Of a DNA stretch of 64,000 nt, positions 49,629-57,991 are shown piece after piece. This DNA comes from Collinsella sp. TF08-11AT (GTDB lineage: Bacteria; Actinomycetota; Coriobacteriia; Coriobacteriales; Coriobacteriaceae): NCBI RefSeq assembly GCF_003437035.1, contig NZ_QSRL01000002.1:124001-188000 (forward strand). Reading direction: 5' to 3'. Under the pieces are notes generated by a model. The model did no database searches, was not told the origin of the DNA, and worked only from the letters and a program-made list of their open reading frames with translations. Position numbers and translations under genes: made by a program. Every line of letters starts with the position of its first letter. The first letter of the stretch is position 1.

Positions 49629-51230
49629 CTACGACGCGAGCGTGGCGATGACGGCTTCGTCGCCGGCGTATATGAGGGTGTCGCCGTCGGGGATGATCGT
49701 TTGGCCTTCGCGCTTGAGCATCACCACGATAAACGGGTGCTTGCCCTGCGGCACGTCGCGCAGGCGCTGACCGGCCAGGCGACCGTGGGGCGTCACGGTG
49801 ATCTCGCGCAGCGTAACCTCGGCACGCTCTTCGAACGTTGGGGCTGCCATCACCAGAAGGTCGCCTTCCTCGATGACGGTATCGCCGTTGGGCAGTACCG
49901 GGTGCGCCCCGTCGCGCAGCACCAAGACCACGAGCATGTCCGTCGCGCTGCCAATATCGGCGAGCGAGCGCCCGGCAAACGGATGGCCAGCGCCCACCTT
50001 GAGCTTTACAAACGACATGCCGTCCTCGTCGCGGTAGTCGTTAAAGGTGCGGCGCACGTCGCCGGCCGCATCGATCATATCGAGTTTCTTCGCCACCGCC
50101 GGCAGTAGCGAACCCTGCACCACAATGCTCGATACGGCAATCACAAACACCAGGTCAAATAGGTCGTGTCCGCCGGGAACGCCGGCCACCACAGCAAAGA
50201 GGCTAAAGACGACCGAAGCCGCGCCGCGCAAGCCCGCCCAGCTTACGAGCGCAACCTGGCGAGGGCTCGTCTTAAAGGGCGCCAGCAGCAGACCGACGGC
50301 GATGGGGCGGATCGCAAAGAGCATAAACGCCATGAGCGCCAGGCCGGGTAGCAGCATTTGCGGCAGGCGCGCGGGCGTGACGAGCAGGCCGAGCAAGAAG
50401 AAGATCGTCATCTCGGCCATCTCGGTAAGGGTGTCAAAGAAGTGCGCCATCTCGACCTTGCCGGTGATGTCGCTCGCGCCCAGCACAATGCCTGCCAGGT
50501 ATACGGCCAAAAAGCCGTTGCCGCCCAGGTAGCTCGGCAGTGCGTAGGCGACGATCGCCACGGCGAACAAGAAGATGGTCTGCGCGCCTTCGGCCGTTGC
50601 GTGTGCGCGCTCAATCAGACGGCTGGATGTCCAGCCGATGGCAAGGCCCAACCCCACGCCCAGGATGATCTGCTTGGTCAGCAGCACGGGAATGTCGATG
50701 TTGCCACCCGCCGCGAGGGTGGCGAGTACCGCGGTGAGCATGTAGGCGACGGGGTCGTTGGAGCCCGATTCGACCTCGAGCAGCGAGTCGGTGCCGCCCT
50801 TTAGCGACAGGTTGTGCTCGCGCAGCACGCTAAAGACGCTCGCCGCGTCGGTCGACGCCACGACCGAGCCCAGCAGCAGGCCGCCAATCCAGTCGAAGCC
50901 CAGTGCGAAGTGTGCGAACACGCCAGTGATGCCGGCGGTGGTGATAACGCCGAGCGTGCTCAGCAGCACAGCGGGCGCGGCGACGGGTTTGGCACGGTCG
51001 ATGTTGGTGTTAAAGCCGCCGTAGAACATGATGAATAGCAGCGCCGTGCTGCAGACGGTTTCGGTGAGCGCGTAGTCGCTAAAGTCGATGTGCGCCGGAC
51101 CGTTGACGCCGAGCAGCATGCCGAGCGCAATAAAGATGAGGAGGGTGGGGAAGGGGAGTTTTTTGCCGACGGGTTTGATGGTCAGGCACAAAATGATGAC
51201 GAGGCCGATAAAGAGAAGTATCTGGTTCAT
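49629..51230 (-). CDS. CPA1-type monovalent cation/proton antiporter with TrkA-C domains (NhaP2/CvrA-like)
   Basis: A 533-residue protein. Residues 1-375 form about 12-13 helices with the ion-binding ASTDAASVFS and ESGSNDPVAY (Asn-Asp) motifs of CPA1 antiporters. Residues ~400-465 and ~470-533 are two RCK-C/TrkA-C domains that bind ligand and gate transport. The layout matches NhaP2-type potassium/proton antiporters, which protect against high internal K+ and help control volume and pH. It is a single-gene unit; the region between it and serC contains no visible regulator. Confidence 0.92.
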   Translation of the reverse strand: MNQILLFIGLVIILCLTIKPVGKKLPFPTLLIFIALGMLLGVNGPAHIDFSDYALTETVCSTALLFIMFYGGFNTNIDRAKPVAAPAVLLSTLGVITTAGITGVFAHFALGFDWIGGLLLGSVVASTDAASVFSVLREHNLSLKGGTDSLLEVESGSNDPVAYMLTAVLATLAAGGNIDIPVLLTKQIILGVGLGLAIGWTSSRLIERAHATAEGAQTIFLFAVAIVAYALPSYLGGNGFLAVYLAGIVLGASDITGKVEMAHFFDTLTEMAEMTIFFLLGLLVTPARLPQMLLPGLALMAFMLFAIRPIAVGLLLAPFKTSPRQVALVSWAGLRGAASVVFSLFAVVAGVPGGHDLFDLVFVIAVSSIVVQGSLLPAVAKKLDMIDAAGDVRRTFNDYRDEDGMSFVKLKVGAGHPFAGRSLADIGSATDMLVVLVLRDGAHPVLPNGDTVIEEGDLLVMAAPTFEERAEVTLREITVTPHGRLAGQRLRDVPQGKHPFIVVMLKREGQTIIPDGDTLIYAGDEAVIATLAS

Positions 51231-51379
51231 GGATAGTGTCCGCTCCTGGGTGGTTGGCGTGGCACGGTCAGTTGTCTGCGGTTATTTGTACCCAAAGGTG
51301 GTGGGTTTATGGGGGCGGATTACGGGCGTGCGCGATATCGTCATAGACGGCTGCCGTCTTTGCCTCTGCTCGGAAACCC

Positions 51380-51408
51380 TTTCCAGCTTTATTGCAACGG
51401 AGTACAAT
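51380..51408 (+). promoter_or_regulatory. Possible promoter of the PPP phosphatase gene
   Basis: TTTCCA (51380-51385) and TACAAT (51403-51408) are separated by 17 bases, about 75 bases before the start codon. Confidence 0.4.
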
Positions 51409-51483
51409 GGGTAACGTTTAAGTTCAACTTGAAGTTTTAGTTGCGGCGCCGGGCTTAGACCGCAATGCAAGGAGAGGCGTACC

Positions 51484-52323
51484 ATGGCGATCTATGTGAC
51501 ATCTGATGCTCACGGGCACGTGCGTGCGCTTGACGAGGCCCTGTCTAAGATCTCGTTGACGTCCGACGACACGCTGTACGTGCTGGGCGACATGATCGAT
51601 CGCGGGCCCGATCCGGTCGGCGTTATTAAGCTCGTGCGCTCGCTGCCCAACGCCCGTGTGCTCAAGGGCAATCACGAGCAGATCATGCTCGATGCCATCA
51701 TTGGCCAGGATCCGCTCGATGCCGAGACCTGGGATATCAACGGTGGCTGGACGACGCGCGAGCAGCTCAACGACATGGAATTTGAGGCATACGAGGAGCT
51801 CGTGCGATGGATGGCCGCGCTGCCGCTCTACGCGGTGGCCGAGACCGAGGAGCGCCCGTATCTGCTGGTACATGCTGGAATCGAGATGAAGGCGGCGCGC
51901 GCGTTTTTACTTGAGCATGGCGTCGATTGTGCCGATGGCGTCGGAGCGGTGGGTGCCGATCGCGAGCTGCTGCAGCAGATGCTCGCGGTGCAGTCGTCCG
52001 ATGACTTGCTGTGGATTCGTCACGGCTATTGGGATGCGCCGACGGGGCTGCTTTCTGCCGAGGGCAAGGGTCCGGTCGTGGTGAGCGGCCACACGCCAAC
52101 GGTGTCGCTCGGGCGTTATTGCGAGGTAGGCGGCCTGGCGGGGCTCGATGAGGAGTCGGGCCGTGGGCAGATTGTGCGCCTGGGCGGCGAGGATACCGCC
52201 GGCGTGCCCGATCGCATCGACATCGACTGCGCCGCCGCCACTGGCTCCGAGTTCGGCCGCGTCGGCATCCTGCGCCTGGATGATGGTGCGGAGTTCTACG
52301 CAAATATCAAGCCTGGAGAATGA
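51484..52323 (+). CDS. PPP-family metallophosphoesterase (PrpA/Ser-Thr phosphatase-like)
   Basis: A 279-residue phosphatase. SDAHGHV, LGDMIDRGPDP, KGNHEQIM, VHAGIE and SGHTP give the complete two-metal site of the PPP family, in the order used by bacteriophage lambda PP and PrpA/PrpB. It may act on phosphoproteins or nucleotides such as Ap4A. The first motif has Ala in place of the usual Ile/Val. The ATG follows AAGGAGAGG. The C-terminal ~50 residues extend beyond the core fold. Confidence 0.88.
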   Translation: MAIYVTSDAHGHVRALDEALSKISLTSDDTLYVLGDMIDRGPDPVGVIKLVRSLPNARVLKGNHEQIMLDAIIGQDPLDAETWDINGGWTTREQLNDMEFEAYEELVRWMAALPLYAVAETEERPYLLVHAGIEMKAARAFLLEHGVDCADGVGAVGADRELLQQMLAVQSSDDLLWIRHGYWDAPTGLLSAEGKGPVVVSGHTPTVSLGRYCEVGGLAGLDEESGRGQIVRLGGEDTAGVPDRIDIDCAAATGSEFGRVGILRLDDGAEFYANIKPGE

Positions 52324-52449
52324 TGGCGCAAGGGGTCGCTAATTTGGGACGGGCTTTTTTGACTGCTTTCGGAGAGTAGCGCCTTCTTGCTCGGTAAGTG
52401 CTGGAAACGAGGAACGTCTGCGTCCTCGGCAGCGCGAAATTGCTCGAAA

Positions 52450-52493
52450 AACCGTCGCAACGGAGTCAAACGACGTCGCGACGGTTCTTTTTT
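52450..52493 (+). terminator. Intrinsic terminator
   Basis: AACCGTCGC (52450-52458) pairs with GCGACGGTT (52478-52486), followed by CTTTTTT. It lies 127 bases after the phosphatase stop, so it may instead end a separate small RNA that begins in the gap; a CGAGGA/TCCTCG hairpin lies just before it. Confidence 0.8.
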
Positions 52494-52506
52494 GGCTGCC
52501 CGCTGG

Positions 52507-52629
52507 CTAAGTGAGTAGACTTTTTTGGAAATGTCGAGCAGCCGGCAAATTTGTTTCAACAAAGCCGCAGGTCACTGACTTGTGTTTTGCCGGTGTGGTC
52601 AGGGATTCGGCAAAAGTCTACTCACTTAG
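52507..52629. repeat. Palindromic element with 18-bp perfect arms
   Basis: Bases 52507-52524 and 52612-52629 are exact complements (CTAAGTGAGTAGACTTTT arm), with a nested GCCGGCAAA/TTTGCCGG pair inside. It lies between convergent genes. Confidence 0.8.
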
Positions 52630-52710
52630 TTTTGCGTGTCGCAAATCGTCCGCAACGAGACCCCAGCCGGGGTGATTCCATCGTTAATTCCGGTGACCGG
52701 GGGCAGCTAA

Positions 52711-54279
52711 TTAGGCGCCGTATGGGTTACGGTCGCGTTCGATGCGTTGGCGGATGTGGGCGTACTCGATTATCAGCAACACCAGCAGTAGGGCCATGAC
52801 CGCCAGGTAGCTCACCACGGCGCCCATCAGACCCAGCAGCTTAATCAGGATCACCGGCAGCACCACGCTTACGGCGAAGCAGATCAGGTAGATCTTGGTG
52901 ACATCGCCGGCGTGGCGCAACACCGTGATGATGGCGTAGATAAAGTCGATTGCCGCGGTGACTCCGCCGGCGACAACCATTAGCAGTGCCAATGTGCGGT
53001 AGCGCCCAAAGTTGAGGCCGTACATAAAGCTCATGAGGGGAATGCCGGGGCCTGCCATAAATGCGGCGCACGCTCCGGTAATGACCACGATCAGTGCCAT
53101 AACGGCAACAATAATCAGGTCAAAGCGGCGACGCTTGCGCGGATTCGCCCAAATGCTCGACAGACGCAAAAGCTGCGGTTTATAGATAAATCCGATGCTC
53201 AGCAAAATAGCCTGCGCCGGAAAGAACAGTGCATTAAAGTACAGCTGATATTTGTAGGCCAGCGTGCCTTCCATCACGAACTTGGGCATGCTCTCGATTA
53301 GGTTGAACAGGAACAGCGCACCAAAGAGCGGGGCGCACTGGATAAACAGGTGGCCAGCCTCGCGCAGGCTCACGCGGCGCGATTTTTCGGTTTCGAGCAG
53401 GGCGAGCGGGGCGGTGACCAGCACGAGCGAGGCAATCGCGGTAACACCCATGGCCATAGCCGCGATGGGCATGCTGCGCGTGAGGAACAGCGCCACGCTA
53501 AAGACTGCGATGACGCCGGCGGAACGCAGCGTTTGGCTCATGCCGGCCAAATAGAGCTTGTCGGCCTGCTGCAGGCGGCCCTCGTACACGTCTGCCACGC
53601 CGTCGATCACCTTATAGAGGTAGACGCCCAGGCCGATCGTGGCCATCTGCGCATCGTAGCCGCGGGCGCTGCTGTATACCAGGCCGCATGCCAGCGCGAG
53701 CGCTCCGCAGAGCCAGCGGTTGAGCTGGTAGGAGGCGAAGGAGGTTTTTTCGTCGATATCCGAGACCTGGAAATTGCGCACGCCGTAGTTGCACGCGATC
53801 ATGATGAGCGTGCCGGTGACAAAGGCGATGGAGAACTTACCGGCTTCCTCGGCGCCGACAAGCTGCGTGGACACAATGGTGAGCAGCGGAAACGCCATGC
53901 CCCATACGGCGGTGCCCAGGGTATTCCAAAGGTAGTCGCGACGGGTGGCGTGATCTTCGTACTCGGCTTCTTGCGTGGAGAAGCCGCCGCCGTAGACGGC
54001 TCCGAGCAGGCGGTTCCACCAGGCATTGACCATGCGGCGGATGGGGCCGGGTTGGCGATCGCGGCGACGGCGTGTGGTCTGGCTGCTGTCGGGACCGCCG
54101 GCGTTACGCTGGCTTAGCTCTTGGATTCGTGCGAGCTCCTCGGCGGTGTGCGATGCGGGGAACAGGCCGTTCTCGATGCGTCCGCCCTGCCCGTGCGCCC
54201 CGTCCGATACGGTGGGGTCGGCGACGCCATTGCGGCGGGCGATGGCGCGGCGAATGCTATCGATGGGCGTGATGCTCAA
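52711..54279 (-). CDS. Polytopic membrane protein, oligosaccharide flippase-like
   Basis: A 522-residue protein. The N-terminal ~105 residues are polar and basic, with an Arg-rich stretch (about 75-95). The rest contains about twelve hydrophobic helices in the MOP/Wzx flippase pattern: an FPLLTIVSTQLVGAEEAG first helix pair, and amphipathic helix 7 after a basic loop. It may flip a lipid-linked glycan for cell-surface polysaccharide, in line with the GtrA and WecA-like proteins of this window. The start is TTG (54279-54277), nine bases after AAAGGA; longer open frames run through a repeat and are unlikely. Confidence 0.72.
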   Translation of the reverse strand: MSITPIDSIRRAIARRNGVADPTVSDGAHGQGGRIENGLFPASHTAEELARIQELSQRNAGGPDSSQTTRRRRDRQPGPIRRMVNAWWNRLLGAVYGGGFSTQEAEYEDHATRRDYLWNTLGTAVWGMAFPLLTIVSTQLVGAEEAGKFSIAFVTGTLIMIACNYGVRNFQVSDIDEKTSFASYQLNRWLCGALALACGLVYSSARGYDAQMATIGLGVYLYKVIDGVADVYEGRLQQADKLYLAGMSQTLRSAGVIAVFSVALFLTRSMPIAAMAMGVTAIASLVLVTAPLALLETEKSRRVSLREAGHLFIQCAPLFGALFLFNLIESMPKFVMEGTLAYKYQLYFNALFFPAQAILLSIGFIYKPQLLRLSSIWANPRKRRRFDLIIVAVMALIVVITGACAAFMAGPGIPLMSFMYGLNFGRYRTLALLMVVAGGVTAAIDFIYAIITVLRHAGDVTKIYLICFAVSVVLPVILIKLLGLMGAVVSYLAVMALLLVLLIIEYAHIRQRIERDRNPYGA

Positions 54280-54382
54280 AGCGGAGTCCTTTCTATTGCT
54301 GCGCTCTAGTATAGACGCGACGGTGTTCGTTCGTGTTTTTGAACAGGTTGTTCGATAATTTCGGCGGCGCCATTCAGTAGAC

Positions 54383-54450
54383 GGCATTTGGGGACGTTCC
54401 TTATGTGCCGGCACTTTGGGAACGTCCCTAAGTGCCGGCATCCGGGGTCG
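54383..54450. repeat. REP-like palindrome with GGGGACGTTCC core
   Basis: TGCCGGCACTT (54406-54416) pairs exactly with 54430-54440; the loop and left flank carry inverted copies of GGGACGTTCC. It shares cores with 32256-32320. Confidence 0.8.
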
Positions 54451-54541
54451 CTCCTTGGTTGTTGCCTGTTCAAGAGTGTCCCTAACGACTAGGCCGCTTG
54501 CGTGCGATTTTTGACCGTTGGGCGGGCGCTTCGCCGTTGCC

Positions 54542-54590
54542 GCAAAAACGTTTTTGCATATCGGGTACAACGGGCTTTACGTGAGTAAAG
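54542..54590 (+). promoter_or_regulatory. Palindromic operator candidates upstream of pckA
   Basis: GCAAAAACGTTTTTGC (54542-54557) is a perfect 16-bp palindrome with a central CG, the form of LacI/CcpA-type sites. CTTTAC-GTGA-GTAAAG (54575-54590) follows. Both lie within 90 bases of the pckA start. Confidence 0.55.
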
Positions 54591-54631
54591 TGCGCGCCTC
54601 GTCCACGTGTCGCGCTTTTAAAGGAGGCCCC

Positions 54632-56302
54632 ATGCCAGGTATTACCCCTGCAGAAGTTCTGTCCAACTTTGGCATTACGCTGGTCGAAGATCCTGCCGAG
54701 AACCAGCCCCGCCTGCTGGTCGACCTGCCGGCAGCCGAGCTCGTCGAGCACGCCATCCGTCGCAACGAAGGTCGTATGGCCTCCAACGGCGCGCTGGTGA
54801 TCGAGACGGGGGAGCGCACTGGCCGCTCGCCTAATGACCGCTTTATCGTTGACACCCCCGATGTTCACGACAAGATTGCCTGGGGTGCCGTCAACCGCCC
54901 GCTGTCTGTCGAGAGCTACGAGGCCATCAAGGCCGGCATCGTCGACTATCTCAACGAGCGCGACGTGTTCGTCACTCGCGGTATGGCCGGTGCCGACCGC
55001 AACCATACGCGTCGTCTGCTTGTCGCCTGCGAGCGTGCCAGCCAGGCGCTCTTTATTAAGCAGATGCTCGCCCGCCCGCTTGCCCGTGAAATCGCACGCA
55101 CCGGCGAGCCGGACTTCTGTGTGCTCGCCGCGCCGGGCTACCAGTGCGATCCCGCCATCAAGGGCCTCAACTCCAGCGCCGCCGTGGTCATTAACTTCCA
55201 GGAGCGCGTGATTCTGGTCGCCGGCACCGGCTACTCCGGCGAGATCAAAAAGTCCATTTTCAGCGTCATGAATTACCTGCTGCCCGTCGAGGACGACGTG
55301 CTGCCCATGCACTGCTCGGCCAGTATGGATCCCGTCACGCACGAGACCGCCGTGTTCTTTGGCCTGTCCGGCACCGGCAAGACCACGCTTTCGGCCAATC
55401 CCACGCGCCTGCTGATCGGCGACGACGAGCACGGCTGGTCTGACATGGGCATCTTTAACATCGAGGGTGGCTGCTACGCCAAATGCGAGGGCCTGGACGC
55501 CTTCCACGAGCCCGAGATCTTCAACGCTGTCCGCTTTGGCGCGATCTGCGAAAACGTGGTGCTCGACGAGAACCGCAAGCCCAACTACGACGACATCTCG
55601 ATCACGCACAACACGCGCGTGGCATACCCTGTGGAGCACATTCCCAACGCGTGGACCAAGGGCATGGGCACCACTCCAAGCGTCGTGCTGTTCCTGACCT
55701 GCGATGCCTTTGGCGTGCTGCCGCCCATCTCACGCCTGACGGCCGATGCCGCCATGTACCACTTCGTGACGGGCTTTACGGCCAAGATCCCCGGCACCGA
55801 GGTCGGCGTCACCGAGCCCACGCCCACGTTCTCTTCGCTGTTTGGCGAGCCGTTTATGCCGCTCGACCCCATGGTCTATGCCAAGATGCTCGGTGAGCGC
55901 ATCGCCGACGGCCGCACGCGTGTGTACCTGGTCAACACCGGCTGGATCGGCGGCGGCTACGGCGTGGGCCATCGCATCGAGCTTGCCTACACGCGCGCCC
56001 TGGTGGCCCGCGCCCTCGACGGTACCATCGAGGACAGCGAATTCGTGCATGACGATATCTTTAACGTCGACATTCCCACCACGTGCCACGGCGTGCCCGA
56101 CGGCATCCTGGTGCCGCGCCAGTACTGGCAGAGCACCGCGCGCTACGACGAGGCGGCGCACAACTTGGCCGTGATGTTCGAGGAGAACTTCGAGAAGAAG
56201 TACTCGCACCTGCCCGAGTCCGTAAAGGCCGCCGGTCCGCACGCTCAGGTGCACGCCGACGCCCGTCATCGCGGCCGCGGCCTGCTGGGACTCCGACACT
56301 AG
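54632..56302 (+). CDS. pckA: Phosphoenolpyruvate carboxykinase (ATP)
   Basis: A 556-residue ATP-dependent PEPCK. GRSPNDRFIV, the oxaloacetate-binding GTGYSGEIKKS segment (198-208), the P-loop GLSGTGKTT (244-252), the GDDEHGW metal-binding motif (263-269) and the NTGWIGGGYGVG region are all present. It interconverts oxaloacetate and PEP with ATP/ADP in the cytoplasm. In fermenting gut bacteria it often runs in the PEP-carboxylating direction to make ATP and succinate, as well as serving gluconeogenesis. AAGGAGG sits before the ATG at 54632. Two palindromes upstream are operator candidates. Confidence 0.96.
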   Translation: MPGITPAEVLSNFGITLVEDPAENQPRLLVDLPAAELVEHAIRRNEGRMASNGALVIETGERTGRSPNDRFIVDTPDVHDKIAWGAVNRPLSVESYEAIKAGIVDYLNERDVFVTRGMAGADRNHTRRLLVACERASQALFIKQMLARPLAREIARTGEPDFCVLAAPGYQCDPAIKGLNSSAAVVINFQERVILVAGTGYSGEIKKSIFSVMNYLLPVEDDVLPMHCSASMDPVTHETAVFFGLSGTGKTTLSANPTRLLIGDDEHGWSDMGIFNIEGGCYAKCEGLDAFHEPEIFNAVRFGAICENVVLDENRKPNYDDISITHNTRVAYPVEHIPNAWTKGMGTTPSVVLFLTCDAFGVLPPISRLTADAAMYHFVTGFTAKIPGTEVGVTEPTPTFSSLFGEPFMPLDPMVYAKMLGERIADGRTRVYLVNTGWIGGGYGVGHRIELAYTRALVARALDGTIEDSEFVHDDIFNVDIPTTCHGVPDGILVPRQYWQSTARYDEAAHNLAVMFEENFEKKYSHLPESVKAAGPHAQVHADARHRGRGLLGLRH

Positions 56303-56317
56303 CGTTGCTTCAGACCC

Positions 56318-56357
56318 AAAACCACCATAAAGGGGACAGGCACCTTTGTGGTGGTTT
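56318..56357. repeat. REP-like palindrome, GGGGACAGG core
   Basis: ACCACCATAAAGGGGACAGG with the complementary arm CCTTTGTGGTGGT, then TTTT. It follows the pckA stop and may terminate it. It is in the opposite orientation to the copy at 42174. Confidence 0.9.
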
Positions 56358-56379
56358 TACTCGCGCGGATGACTCGGGT

Positions 56380-56529
56380 TACAATACGCCTGACATATTG
56401 CCCCCTTCTCCGGATGGGGGCAGCGTAAGCGCTCTTGTGGCGGCACCGTAGGACTTTGAAGGTGGCCGTCGTAAGGGCGCTTTTTGTTTAGGCGCCCTCG
56501 CTCGGGCGCGCACGATGAAGGGAGAGCGC
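56380..56529 (+). promoter_or_regulatory. Promoter and structured leader of the B3/B4-domain gene
   Basis: TACAAT (56380-56385) is a likely -10 box, which would give a leader of about 135 bases. The leader folds into TGCCCCC/GGGGGCA, AAGCGC/GCGCTT across ~50 bases, and AGGGCGC-tttttgttta-GGCGCCCT near its 3' end. The last two share GCGCTT/GGGCGC and so are mutually exclusive, as in attenuators. I do not recognise a known riboswitch class. Confidence 0.45.
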
Positions 56530-57249
56530 ATGAAGAGCTTTATTGCCGAGGATTCGTTTTGGGAGCTATTTCCGCAGGCGGCTGTCGGTGTTGTGGTCGT
56601 AAAGGGCATGAAGCCCGCGGCTCAGATTCCTCAAGAGGACGTGGATGCGATTGCGGCGTTGCTCGACCGCGCCAATATCGACGCGGAGCGTCATCTGACC
56701 AGCGATACTATCAGCGAGAACGCACCGGTCAAGGCATGGCGCGAGGCTTATCGGCTGTTCAAGACCAAAAAGGGCGCGCGTTGCTCAATTGAGAACCTGC
56801 TCAAGCGCGTGCTCAAGGGCAAGCCGGTGGGCCACATTACGCCCGCGGTGGACATCTACAACACGGTGTCGCTGACCTACGCGCTGCCCGTTGGCGGCGA
56901 GGACCTGCATACGATTGAGGGGGATCTTCGCTTGAAGGTGACTGACGGCGGCGATGCGTTCCTGCCACTTGGCGAGGAAACGGATGACCCGACGCTGCCC
57001 GGCGAGCTCGCCTACATCGATGATGCGGGCGCCGTATGCCGCTGCTGGAACTGGCGCGATGGCGTTCGCACGGCGCTGTCCGACGATTCGGCCGATGCAT
57101 TCCTGGCGATTGAGTGCGTGGAGCCCGAGCGGATGGGGGATTGCCAGGCTGCCGTTGATCGTCTCGCCGAGTTGCTCGAGCGCTATCTGGGAGCGACGGT
57201 TGTCGTTAAGACGCTTGTGACCCGCGACAATCCCTGCGTGGAACTGTAG
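56530..57249 (+). CDS. B3/B4 tRNA-binding domain protein
   Basis: A 239-residue protein consisting mainly of the B3/B4 domain found in the beta subunit of phenylalanyl-tRNA synthetase. Seen are ENAPVKAWREAYRLFKTKKG, NLLKRVLKGKPVGHITPAVDIYN and SLTYALPVGGEDLHTIEGD, which form the editing-type pocket. Free-standing members may hydrolyse mischarged aminoacyl-tRNAs or act on D-amino acids; function is not proven. The ATG at 56530 follows AAGGGAGAG. A structured leader precedes it, which could couple its expression to amino-acid or tRNA supply. Confidence 0.88.
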   Translation: MKSFIAEDSFWELFPQAAVGVVVVKGMKPAAQIPQEDVDAIAALLDRANIDAERHLTSDTISENAPVKAWREAYRLFKTKKGARCSIENLLKRVLKGKPVGHITPAVDIYNTVSLTYALPVGGEDLHTIEGDLRLKVTDGGDAFLPLGEETDDPTLPGELAYIDDAGAVCRCWNWRDGVRTALSDDSADAFLAIECVEPERMGDCQAAVDRLAELLERYLGATVVVKTLVTRDNPCVEL

Positions 57250-57276
57250 CGACGCCTGCGGATCATGTTCGCCGGT

Positions 57277-57318
57277 CAAAACCACTACAAAGGTGCCTGT
57301 CCCCTTTGTGGTGGTTTT
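57277..57318. repeat. REP-like palindrome, GGGGACAGG core
   Basis: AAAACCACTACAAAGG pairs with CCTTTGTGGTGGTTTTT around a TGCCTGTCC centre, just after the B3/B4 gene. The T run suits termination. Confidence 0.9.
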
Positions 57319-57422
57319 TATGTTGATGGGTTAACAAATGGGATATTTGGGTATGGGTGTTGCCTCGTGCGGCTAAGATGTTTACCCGTTAGCATCATGT
57401 AAGCGAAAGGCGGTCGTCTCCC

Positions 57423-57872
57423 ATGCAGCAGAACGACGAGACACGTTTCGAGGACTTTGTCGGACTGATCAGCGGGCTCTACAAGGAGATCCAGCGCATT
57501 AAGACATCCGAGGGCGCAAGGCTGGGCCTCAAGGGCTCCGACGTTATGTGCCTGTACTATCTTGAGCGCAGCAAGGACGGCCTGACTGGCGCTGACCTGG
57601 CTCGCATGGCAGGCGTGACCCGTGCCGCCGTCTCGCGCACGCTCGCGCATCTGGAGGAGGGCGGCTACGTCGAGGTCGACGACTCGGGTGATGCGGCCGT
57701 TAAGTATCGTGCCCCGGTGCGCCTGACCGCTCTGGGCGGCGAGAGCATGAGCGAGGCGGACCGCATCATTCGCGAGGTGCTCGACACCACCGGTAAGGCT
57801 ATGGGTGTGGAGCAGCGCGAGCAGATGTATGCATCGCTGCGCACGATCCTCAACACCCTGCGCGAGATCTAG
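57423..57872 (+). CDS. MarR family transcriptional regulator
   Basis: A 149-residue winged-helix protein. LTGADLARMAGVTRAAVSRTLAHLEEGGYV (about 53-82) is the DNA-recognition region, and the first and last helices form the dimer interface. Its target is unknown; the degV gene 119 bases downstream on the same strand is a natural candidate, and fatty acids are common ligands of MarR-type proteins. The nearest AAAGGCGG is 13 bases from the ATG, a rather long spacing. Confidence 0.88.
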   Translation: MQQNDETRFEDFVGLISGLYKEIQRIKTSEGARLGLKGSDVMCLYYLERSKDGLTGADLARMAGVTRAAVSRTLAHLEEGGYVEVDDSGDAAVKYRAPVRLTALGGESMSEADRIIREVLDTTGKAMGVEQREQMYASLRTILNTLREI

Positions 57873-57991
57873 AGCCGCGCTGGCGCTAGCTTTCAGCCAA
57901 GAGCTGCATCGTCCCGTTTGAGCGCGTACGCCGTGCCGGGACATTGCTGTCAAAATTCCCTGCGCGAGACCTGCGCAAGAAAGGATTCGCT

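Noticed and set aside
52296-52562. An 88-codon minus-strand frame between the PPP phosphatase and the flippase-like gene
   Set aside because: It overlaps a terminator and one arm of a perfect palindrome, and its translation is basic and unstructured.
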